Below are positions 25,037 to 31,403 of a stretch of 64,000 nt of DNA, piece by piece. The stretch is from the NCBI RefSeq assembly GCF_017305435.1, contig NZ_JAFKIP010000003.1:1-64000 (forward strand), read 5' to 3'. Each line of letters begins with the position of its first letter. Positions within the stretch are counted from its first letter, which is position 1. The notes below the pieces were generated by a model, which was not told where the DNA came from, ran no database searches, and saw only the letters and a program-made list of their open reading frames with translations. Source of the stretch: Microbacterium sp. GTDB lineage: Bacteria > Actinomycetota > Actinomycetes > Actinomycetales > Microbacteriaceae. The position numbers were made by a program, and so were the translations under genes.

Positions 25037-25351
25037 TCAGCGGGCTTCTGATTTGTCCTTCGCCCACGAGCGACGCGCGCGCACGTGGCGCACGATCCCT
25101 ACGACGAACAAGCTCGTGCCGGCCAGCCCCATGAGACCCAGGAAGCACCACATGCCGAAACTCAACCACATCGGTGTCGGCGACCCCTTAACGCCTTCGG
25201 GGCCGATCCACATCGCCCAGTCACCGCGAGCGTCGGCGTAGACTCCGGCCGCGACGAAGGGGGCGACTACGGCGAGCCCCAAGAGGAGCAGCGCCACCAG
25301 CGCGTCCCTGACCCTCACGTCAGGCGAACCGTCCGGCGGCCCGGGAACCAT
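25037..25351 (-). CDS. Hypothetical two-helix membrane protein
   Basis: 104 residues with two clear transmembrane segments, ALVALLLLGLAVVAPFVAAG and MWCFLGLMGLAGTSLFVVGIV, and a basic C-terminal tail (RHVRARRSWAKDKSEAR). The loop between them contains GDWAMWIGPEG. No family recognised. It lies about 40 nt upstream of the DUF3892 gene on the same strand. Confidence 0.5.
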   Translation of the reverse strand: MVPGPPDGSPDVRVRDALVALLLLGLAVVAPFVAAGVYADARGDWAMWIGPEGVKGSPTPMWLSFGMWCFLGLMGLAGTSLFVVGIVRHVRARRSWAKDKSEAR

Positions 25352-25404
25352 GGCGAAATGCTAACCCGGGATCAGGTGAGCTGTGAAGATGCCCGCGCGG
25401 GCTC

Positions 25405-25566
25405 TCAACCGGGCGCGTTGCGAATCAGCCACTCCTGGTATCGATAACCCTCGTCCTGACCATCGGGATGGTCCGCTACGTCGACGGATTCGATCATCTG
25501 GTCTAGTGGAATGGGCGGTTCTAGATGCTGGTATCGCAGGATACGCTCATCGTCCCCAGAGTCCAT
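25405..25566 (-). CDS. Hypothetical 53-residue acidic protein
   Basis: ATG at 25566 opens MDSGDDERILRYQHL. The peptide is rich in Asp/Glu and has aromatic residues near the end (GYRYQEWL). The frame stays open upstream to 25974 but that part lacks coding character. No family recognised. Confidence 0.35.
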   Translation of the reverse strand: MDSGDDERILRYQHLEPPIPLDQMIESVDVADHPDGQDEGYRYQEWLIRNAPG

Positions 25567-25880
25567 ACGGCGATGGTAGCCAAGGGTTGGATCGAACACG
25601 CGGAGACAGGACGAACGGCGGTTCCCTGAGGGGGTACTTGACCGCAGCGTTCGAGACTTCGACGCGGCACTCTCGCTAAGTTCGTATGCCCCGCGCGATG
25701 AAATGCACGATGAAGGTGGCATTAGCGCGCGCCTACTGACCACCGATTTGCATGAGGGGCACCACCTATACCGGGTGTGGTGCTCTGCAGACGTCGAGGC
25801 CGAGCCGTAGCCAATTCTCCGCGTCACGACGCGGATCTGAGACCTGTCCGCCGACGGTGCCGACGCGAATCGACGGTCGC

Positions 25881-25923
25881 AGTGTCCCGAGAGTGTCCCG
25901 GATTGGGACACTTTCGGGACACT
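25881..25923. repeat. Nested inverted repeat of GTGTCCC near tRNA-Ser
   Basis: Outer arms AGTGTCCCGA (25881-25890) and TCGGGACACT (25914-25923) enclose inner arms AGTGTCCC (25892-25899) and GGGACACT (25905-25912). Four copies of GTGTCCC thus lie in 43 bp, about 70 bp beyond the 3' end of tRNA-Ser. The stretch 25567-25993 otherwise has no gene I can support. Paired short repeats beside a tRNA are typical of recombinase arm sites, but no integrase gene is here. Confidence 0.7.
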
Positions 25924-25993
25924 AAACGGCGCAAGAACCAGCCAGAGCCCCAGTACGCGCGAGGCAGAAACCATGTCTGATCAGGCAAAAGAA

Positions 25994-26085
25994 TGGCGGA
26001 GACAGGGGGATCTGAACCCTCGGTCCCCGTAAGGGGACTTCACCTTAGCAGGGTGGTGCACTAGACCTGACTGTGCAACGTCTCC
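25994..26085 (-). tRNA. tRNA-Ser(GCU), CCA encoded
   Basis: 92 nt with acceptor GGAGACG / TGTCTCC, anticodon loop CTGCTAA (anticodon GCU), a long variable arm (GTCCCC TTAC GGGGAC) and encoded CCA. It has a G-T wobble at the base of the acceptor stem and an A-C mismatch in the T-stem (GAGGG against CCCCC). A displaced tRNA 3' fragment at 30016-30038 would pair perfectly with this 5' half, so the present 3' end may have come from a mobile element. Confidence 0.9.
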
Positions 26086-26204
26086 AAGCCGGCGGACGCC
26101 GCGATCCGTTGCGATCGCTGGGAAATCAGCGTATCGGCGCTACCCACGTCTCACACTCGTCACACGCTAGAGTCGGCGACAATCGGCGTCCTCGGGAGGC
26201 TCGG

Positions 26205-26226
26205 GGTCACCGGGGGGTCACTTGGC
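26205..26226. repeat. Paired GTGACCCC repeat, left copy
   Basis: On the minus strand AAGTGACCCCCCGGTGACCCC. A related pair with the two halves in reversed order lies at 29917-29939. Together they bracket the segment carrying the sigma factor and protease. Confidence 0.5.
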
Positions 26227-26382
26227 GAACGTTCCTGAGAGCGGCCGGCCAGTCGTCCAGGCGGCGCATCCAGTAGCCCGGTCGCCGCGCCTCGGGGGCG
26301 TAGGCGAGCGCGAATGCTCGCGCTCGCGGACCGTGTAGATGAGGTCGTACGGAAACTTGCCGAGATGCCAGGTGCGGATCAT
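26207..26382 (-). pseudogene. Remnant of a RelE/ParE-type toxin gene
   Basis: From ATG at 26382 the frame reads MIRTWHLGKFPYDLIYTVRERE, which resembles the central strands of RelE/ParE toxins. It then loses character, while a second frame ending at 26207 continues AYAPEARRPGYWMRRLDDW, the usual C-terminal part. A frameshift near 26320 joins them. No active toxin can be made. Confidence 0.55.
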
Positions 26383-26485
26383 CGGATCGCGCCGCCCACC
26401 GCGGTACGTCCGGCCATTGAAGGATCAACTCGGCGCGGACTCGGCCACGCCGGCGAACTCGTCGCCGAGTGACGGCGAGGGCTGC

Positions 26486-26637
26486 TTACGTCGTGGGCAT
26501 CGGCGGGGCCGACGACCAGTCGGGGCTGTTCTCGATCAGTGCCAGAATCTGGCGGGCGACGTTGCGTTGCGCTTGATGAAGCGAAAGCCTTCCTGGACAC
26601 CGGCGCGGAGCAAGCTTCGTAAGCTCCGGTCGACCAT
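26486..26637 (-). pseudogene. Short frameshifted gene remnant
   Basis: ATG at 26637 reads MVDRSLRSLLRAGVQEGFRF and IKRN. After a duplicated GCAAC the sense continues in the next frame with VARQILALIENSPDWSS to a stop at 26486. It is not identified. It lies directly upstream of the toxin remnant on the same strand. Confidence 0.3.
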
Positions 26638-26852
26638 GACAACCATCGGTGCGCGAAGGATCGTCGCTGTCCGCAGGAAGCCACCGCATGATCTTCGCAA
26701 TCGGCTTCGGAGGCGCCACGACATTGTCCACAGGACCACGACGAGGGAAGGCCCCGGGCGGCGTACTCACGGGTCGGTACACTGATCCCGCCCGCGGGAG
26801 CGATGAGAAGTGCCCTGTAGCCTCGAAGCGTGAGAACCGTGGACCCGCTCGC

Positions 26853-27449
26853 ATGTGCAAGGTGATTCATCACGACCGCACTGACGCCGACCTGATCGGT
26901 CTGGTCAATTCTGGCGATGAGTCCGCGTTCAGCGTCCTCTTCCGGCGTCACGAGTCAGCGGTCTATGGGCTGGCGTTGAGCATTGTCCGCTCCTCAGAAG
27001 ATGCTGAGGAGGTAGTCGGATCAGCATTCCTTGAGTTGTGGCGGCAGCGCCGCCGCGTTCGCTTCGTTGATGACTCGGCCCGTCCGTGGCTGATGGTCAC
27101 GGTCTCTCACCTCTGCCGAAACAGTCGCCGCGGAAGTATGCGATACGGCCGCCTTCTCGCGAAAATTCCACTGCCGGACCCAACACCAGACCACGCCGAT
27201 GAGGTTGACCGGGTACTGGATCACAGAGGACACTCGCGCGAGATCCATGCGGCCTTGCGTGACCTGAGGGAACCTGAAGCTGCCGTTGTCATCCTCTGCC
27301 TGATCGAGGAGCTTTCGATGCCCGAAGCAGCTCGCGTGCTGGGGCTTCTCGTCGGGACCGTGAAGTCGAGACTCTTCCGAGCGAAGTCCCGCATGCAGGG
27401 CCAGCTCCAACACTTACGCTTCGAGGTGGAGGCCGCGCATGAGGGATGA
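26853..27449 (+). CDS. ECF-type RNA polymerase sigma factor
   Basis: 198 residues. Sigma-2 spans about residues 10-80 (LVNSGDESAFSVLFRRHE, then SSEDAEEVVGSAFLELWRQ). Sigma-4 spans about 130-185 (LRDLREPEAAVVILCLIEELSMPEAA, split as LRDLREPE and LSMPEAARVLGLLVGTVKSRLFRAK). It directs RNA polymerase to alternative promoters. ATG at 26853 is chosen because the upstream in-frame 68 codons overlap the remnant region and lack coding bias; no ribosome site is clear. Its stop overlaps the next gene's start, so a membrane partner follows immediately. Confidence 0.85.
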   Translation: MCKVIHHDRTDADLIGLVNSGDESAFSVLFRRHESAVYGLALSIVRSSEDAEEVVGSAFLELWRQRRRVRFVDDSARPWLMVTVSHLCRNSRRGSMRYGRLLAKIPLPDPTPDHADEVDRVLDHRGHSREIHAALRDLREPEAAVVILCLIEELSMPEAARVLGLLVGTVKSRLFRAKSRMQGQLQHLRFEVEAAHEG

Positions 27450-27747
27450 CAAACGCATGCCGCGTTCGGAGCAGATCGAGGAGGCGGTCCTTGATCGTAT
27501 CCGCGCTGAGCTTCGGCCGATTGGCCACGCGAAGCCCCGCAAGCCCACCATTTGGACGGTGGGTCTAGTAGCGGCTGCCGGCGTAATAGTGGGCGGGTTC
27601 TTCATCCTCGTCAACGTCAGCGACTCGGTCTCTCCTTGTGTCGACCTTGCGGTCAGCGCCTCACCGACGCCAACCCCGTCCTCGTCCGGGCCCATCGTGA
27701 TCGGCGGCGAGACCGCGATAGATCAGCGTTGCCAACCCCGTCCCTGA
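27439..27747 (+). CDS. Small single-pass membrane protein, candidate sigma-factor partner
   Basis: 102 residues. A 35-residue charged N-terminal part (EQIEEAVLDRIRAELRP) precedes one transmembrane helix (TVGLVAAAGVIVGGFFILV) and a Ser/Pro-rich outer tail with two cysteines. The start overlaps the sigma-factor end by 11 nt, indicating coupled translation. This is the position and topology of an anti-sigma factor, but no zinc-binding anti-sigma motif is present, so that role is a hypothesis. Confidence 0.6.
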   Translation: MRDDKRMPRSEQIEEAVLDRIRAELRPIGHAKPRKPTIWTVGLVAAAGVIVGGFFILVNVSDSVSPCVDLAVSASPTPTPSSSGPIVIGGETAIDQRCQPRP

Positions 27748-27895
27748 TCAGACGGGAACCATTCCTCGCCTGCCGGACATCTCTAGGTAGGAGAACTCCA
27801 CTTTTCAAGGCGGTGCCTTCGCGAGCTTTGCGCGTGTTGACGAACCGATTTCCTAAGAATGTCGGCAGTTCGAGTGATGACTGGAGAGGACGAAT

Positions 27896-29209
27896 ATGAA
27901 GAGTCGAAGAATGGTCGCCGCTATTGGTATCGCTGCGTTGCTGGCGGTGGCCTTCGGGGCGTCGTCAGCCGCCGCGGGAGACGGCCGCTCACCGGATGAT
28001 GTCTCTGCCCCGCAGATTTCTGAGTATCTCCCCGACGAGGTGCTCGCGGCAGCTGACAACGACGGCGTAACTGCCGAGCTGGCTGATGGCATCGTGGCGC
28101 TCGACCGATCGCCGATTCGCCAAGACCTCAACAACTACGTTTGGGACCGTGAGCGTGTCATCGTTGTCGTGCACGCCTTTGGCGATCTGAAGGCGATCGC
28201 ATCCGCCGTCGGGGAATACCTTCCTAGCGGACAATTCGAGGTCGTGATCGATAAGTATGACGCAGACGAGTTGCGAGAGACTGCGGACCGAATCGCCCGC
28301 ACACACGTCATCAACGGCCAGAAAATCGCGTGGGCTGGAGCGAAGGCGGATGGCTCAGGAATTGAGGTTGCCGTAGTCGGAGCGGACCACGTCGCCGCTC
28401 GCGCCGTGGAGGCGAACATTGCTCAGCAGTTCGGTTCAGAATTTCCGATCGAGGTTATCCCGGGAGAGATGGCCGTCCTGGCAGATCGGCAGTATCACAC
28501 TCAGCCCTATATTGGAGGGGCTCTGATCAGCACCCCCAACGCCAACGGCTCGTATGGCGTGTGCTCATCGGGTTTTTCCGTGATCCAGCCTGGGGTCCCC
28601 TACAGCGTCACCGGGATGCTGTTCGCGGACCACTGCAGCACGACCGGGAAGGTCTGGAACTCAGGGCTCTACTCCAACAGCCCGTACTTCGGCACCGCGC
28701 AATCGACGGCAACCGGCGGTGCAGACCTCAAGATGCTGCGGGGAGATGTGCTGTATTACGGTGCAAACTTTGTGGGAGCGTACAACTCCAACACTGCGGT
28801 GATGGTGAAGGGTTACAGCGTGCCCATGGTCAATCAGAGCATCTGCATGAACGGCTCGCAGTCGGGCACCGTGTGCAGCAACACGATTACGCACGGACCA
28901 CTGACCATCTCCGTAACCGATCTGAACGGCAACATCGTGGCAACGTACTCCAATCAGTATCGCTCCGTGCAGGCGTTCAATCAGCCCGCCGCCGGCAACG
29001 GCGACAGCGGTGGGCCAGCGTTCCGAGTGATCAATGATCAGCTTCACGCGACCGGAATCCTCAGCGCGATCATTCCCGGCGAAGGTGGCGGAACGAGTTG
29101 CACGGGAATGCCCTCGACATCTTCACGCCAGTGCGGTTCGGTTGTCTTCACTGCCGGGTTGAACGCCTTCTTCAACAACAACCTAAGCTGGCAAATTCTC
29201 ACAATGTGA
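27896..29209 (+). CDS. Secreted chymotrypsin-like serine protease with pro-region
   Basis: 437 residues. A Sec signal (about 1-27, ending SSAAAG) is followed by a roughly 165-residue region typical of a pro-domain. The catalytic domain has His in FADHC (standard TAAHC), a likely Asp in GADLKML and Ser in GNGDSGGP. Cysteine pairs suit an extracellular enzyme. It resembles streptogrisin/alpha-lytic S1 proteases. GAGAGGA precedes the ATG. It lies 148 nt after the membrane-protein gene on the same strand, and sigma factor, membrane protein and protease look like one cassette. Its substrate is unknown. Confidence 0.85.
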   Translation: MKSRRMVAAIGIAALLAVAFGASSAAAGDGRSPDDVSAPQISEYLPDEVLAAADNDGVTAELADGIVALDRSPIRQDLNNYVWDRERVIVVVHAFGDLKAIASAVGEYLPSGQFEVVIDKYDADELRETADRIARTHVINGQKIAWAGAKADGSGIEVAVVGADHVAARAVEANIAQQFGSEFPIEVIPGEMAVLADRQYHTQPYIGGALISTPNANGSYGVCSSGFSVIQPGVPYSVTGMLFADHCSTTGKVWNSGLYSNSPYFGTAQSTATGGADLKMLRGDVLYYGANFVGAYNSNTAVMVKGYSVPMVNQSICMNGSQSGTVCSNTITHGPLTISVTDLNGNIVATYSNQYRSVQAFNQPAAGNGDSGGPAFRVINDQLHATGILSAIIPGEGGGTSCTGMPSTSSRQCGSVVFTAGLNAFFNNNLSWQILTM

Positions 29210-29638
29210 TGGAGGCGGCTCCCGCCCGGACCTTCTCGCTTGATAGGCGGCGAACGCGGACGCCACGTAAGCCGGAGAAGGCTGGCCGAGGCATCTCAAC
29301 GTACATTGGGGTGCCTCGGCAGTGACGGTAGCGACGTACGCGCCCCAGGTGTACTGCCCAGAGACGTTGGTCGATTTGCGACGACAGGGCGTGAGGAACG
29401 AACGGGCAACATCCGTTCTTGCATCTGCTCCACGTGGATCGTGCCGGCCGCCGCCATCCATCCGGGCAAGTCAGAAGAAGGACAACCCCAAAGAGCGTCG
29501 AATGAACGCTGAGCCACGGACGAACGACGAGCGGCCAATCACTACCCCGCCAGCTGGTCCTTGACCAGCCATCACCCTCTGTTTCAAAGAATGAACGCAT
29601 TCTGCCGCGGCCTACCGATGACAGAGCCCTGAGTCCGA

Positions 29639-29936
29639 CTACAGGCTCGGCCCGAAGTCCCGCTCCGGCCCGCTGCGGCGGTGGTCGCTCGACGGTTGGT
29701 GCCGGGCGCGTTTCGCGGCCCGCGCCGCGGCGAGCACCTTCGCCTGCTCTGCGGCGTTCCGCTCCATCTCGGCTTGCGCGGCGCGGTCGCGGACAAGCTG
29801 CGCGGCCTCTCGGATCGGCAGGGCTTCGATCCGGGTCTACGCGCACGTCCTCGGCGAAGGCCAACGCCGCGACCACGTGCGCCGCCTCGCCGCCGCCGAA
29901 GAGTTCGGCCACAGCGGGGGTCACTTGGGGGTCACC
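29639..29936 (-). pseudogene. 3' remnant of a larger gene, frameshifted
   Basis: Reading leftward, one frame gives VTPAVAELFGGGEAAHVVAAL and AFAEDVRVDPDR. The sense then continues in another frame with IEALPIREAAQLVRDRAAQ, a coiled-coil AEMERNAAEQAKVLAAARA and the ending RSGPERDFGPSL to a stop at 29639. Such Ala/Arg-rich tails occur at the C-termini of mobilisation proteins and relaxases, but the identity is uncertain. The stretch 29210-29638 shows no supportable gene. Confidence 0.35.
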
Positions 29937-29939
29937 TCG
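29917..29939. repeat. Paired GTGACCCC repeat, right copy
   Basis: On the minus strand GGTGACCCCCAAGTGACCCCC. It shares the AAGTGACCCCC and GGTGACCCC units with the pair at 26205-26226, in the opposite order. Confidence 0.5.
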
Positions 29940-30015
29940 AAGGGTCCGAGCCTCGGACTCTGATCGCCAGCACCCGACAGTCGAGCCGTAGAAATGGCTC
30001 CTGACCTGGGAAAAA

Positions 30016-30038
30016 TGGCGGAGACGGAGGGATTTGAA
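30016..30038 (-). repeat. Displaced tRNA-Ser 3' end (att-like fragment)
   Basis: On the minus strand this reads the T-loop TTCAAAT, T-stem CCCTC, acceptor strand CGTCTCC, discriminator G and CCA. No anticodon or D-arm sequence follows on the 5' side. Its stems pair perfectly with the 5' half of tRNA-Ser(GCU) at 25994-26085 (GGAGACG and GAGGG). This is the kind of fragment left when an island inserts in a tRNA 3' end. Confidence 0.75.
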
Positions 30039-30077
30039 CTCCGACTTTTGGGGCGACGGTCGAATTCGTTCCGCCAC

Positions 30078-30135
30078 GCTCGACCACTTTCAGGCTGATC
30101 AGGCGCAAGTTTTGGTGCGGCTCGACCACGTTCAG
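30078..30135. repeat. Direct repeat next to the tRNA fragment
   Basis: GCTCGACCACTTTCAG (30078-30093) and GCTCGACCACGTTCAG (30120-30135) match at 15 of 16 positions, 42 bp apart, just beyond the tRNA 3' fragment. Possibly recombinase arm sites. Confidence 0.5.
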
Positions 30136-30206
30136 AGACGTTCGGAGTGGCTCAGGTTTACGCAAATTTTACTCACGTCTTCGGCGCCAGGAACGACCGC
30201 CCGTAC

Positions 30207-30938
30207 TCATGCTGGCCGCTCCCGTTCGACCTCGCGGACACGAGAGACGCCCGCGAACCAGCCTTGCAGTTCAGGATTGATAGCGCCGACCAAACGGACG
30301 GCGTCGCGGTGACGCGCCTTCGCATTCACCGCCAAGAGCGGCTCCATGTGCGCGACTCTGTTGCGCAGCGCAAGCAGTCTGTCCGCGCGGCTGGCGACGA
30401 CATCATCCGCGTTGTTGGTACCTTCCCCAGGGAACGGGTGCATGAGGGCCCGCTCCCATAGCACGCGGCGCGCACGGTACGTCTTGTCCTCAGGATCGTC
30501 CACCGGCAGAAGTCGCACGAAGACGCCGAACGTGAGCTGCGCGAGGATGTCGTCGTGTGTGATCGGCGAGTGCTTTCGAGGATGCCCGGCGGGACGCGCA
30601 GCCCTCGCTCTGACAGCGTTGGCCTCCGCGGTCTTTCGCGATGTCGCCGTCAATGTGTTCAGCGGGCGCGCAGGGTCGAGCAGCCATTCGGCCGCGTGCT
30701 GACTTCCGTCTGCACGAAGCTGCTGCGCGTTCCACGCCCGGAGCTCGCGATCGATCGCGTTGCGCAGCAACACCTCAAGCAGTCCGAGGCCGGCGTGAAA
30801 CGCGCTCGACAGCTGGACGTTCCACAAGTACAGCCGGAGAGCCCGCTCGATGTCTCCACCGGTCGCCGTCGCGTATGTGCCGAACCTCGACACGTGAAGC
30901 GCCCCGGCGATCAGCTCCGTCGTCTTCGCTTGGGGCAT
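30207..30938 (-). CDS. Abi-family protein with HEPN-type RNase motif
   Basis: 243 residues. The N-terminal helices contain EVLLRNAIDREL (about 55-66), and residues 192-197 are RNRVAH, an R-x4-H motif of the HEPN ribonuclease superfamily. This arrangement is that of Abi_2/AbiD-F-type abortive infection proteins, which cleave RNA after phage infection. The start MPQAKT has GGAG 5 nt upstream; the frame is open earlier to 30968. A GTATC/GATAC inverted repeat lies just upstream. No separate antitoxin gene is adjacent. Location beside the tRNA fragment fits an accessory defence gene. Confidence 0.7.
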   Translation of the reverse strand: MPQAKTTELIAGALHVSRFGTYATATGGDIERALRLYLWNVQLSSAFHAGLGLLEVLLRNAIDRELRAWNAQQLRADGSQHAAEWLLDPARPLNTLTATSRKTAEANAVRARAARPAGHPRKHSPITHDDILAQLTFGVFVRLLPVDDPEDKTYRARRVLWERALMHPFPGEGTNNADDVVASRADRLLALRNRVAHMEPLLAVNAKARHRDAVRLVGAINPELQGWFAGVSRVREVERERPA

Positions 30939-30952
30939 GTCTCCAGTCTGGA

Positions 30953-30965
30953 GTATCCTTGATAC
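30953..30965. promoter_or_regulatory. Small inverted repeat upstream of the Abi gene
   Basis: GTATC-CTT-GATAC, about 15 bp upstream of the Abi start codon. It could be an operator; no regulator is assigned. Confidence 0.35.
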
Positions 30966-31005
30966 CAATACGAGGACAAGGTCCCTCGTCTCCTACATGG
31001 AAACA

Positions 31006-31037
31006 CCCTCGGCCATCGGCCGGGGGGTTTTCATTTT
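31006..31037 (+). terminator. Rho-independent terminator, plus strand
   Basis: CCCTCGGCC-ATC-GGCCGGGGG forms a 9-bp stem with one T-G pair and is followed by GGTTTTCATTTT. It points rightward, but no complete plus-strand gene ends just before it, so it may be a leftover from a lost gene. Confidence 0.65.
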
Positions 31038-31190
31038 CCAGCCCAGATCGCGCGAGGGGATCGCCGGCGGGATCATCGGCCTCGAAGACCAGGGTGCGGC
31101 CTGAGGCCGACCGATGAGGGTCGCCGGCTCATCCACGCGTGAGTCCCGTAGCGTGGTGTCACTCCCCGGGTGCTCTTGTCGTCGTGAACG

Positions 31191-31364
31191 GTGAGGGACG
31201 ACGAAGGAGCTGCCCGGAGGGGACTACTGTGCTCCCGCGGGAAGTCGAATCTCGGTGGCGACGCGGCTGAAGGTTGCGATGCCATCCTCTACCAGTCCGG
31301 AGTCGACCCCGAGTACGCGTGGTACCAAGACCGAGACCACGACGGCCGGGTGTGCGAGTTCTGA
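31191..31364 (+). CDS. Short ORF ending in an excalibur-like motif
   Basis: 57 residues from a GTG. The C-terminal half reads GCDAILYQSGVDPEYAWYQD and then RDHDGRVCE, which resembles the calcium-binding excalibur motif (DxDxDGxxCE) of actinobacterial surface proteins. The N-terminal half shows no domain or signal peptide. It is probably the tail of a decayed gene. The rest of 31038-31403 holds nothing else I can support. Confidence 0.35.
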   Translation: MRDDEGAARRGLLCSRGKSNLGGDAAEGCDAILYQSGVDPEYAWYQDRDHDGRVCEF

Positions 31365-31403
31365 CGACGTCGCCGGCTCAGCCCGGTCGGCCGGGCTGCC
31401 GGG

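Noticed and set aside
29210-29638. Several open frames after the S1 protease gene
   Set aside because: All overlap each other on both strands and none shows codon bias, a domain or a ribosome site.
29932-30165. Minus-strand frame containing GVQIPPSPP
   Set aside because: This peptide is the known artefact of reading through a tRNA-Ser 3' end; the sequence is the tRNA fragment at 30016-30038.
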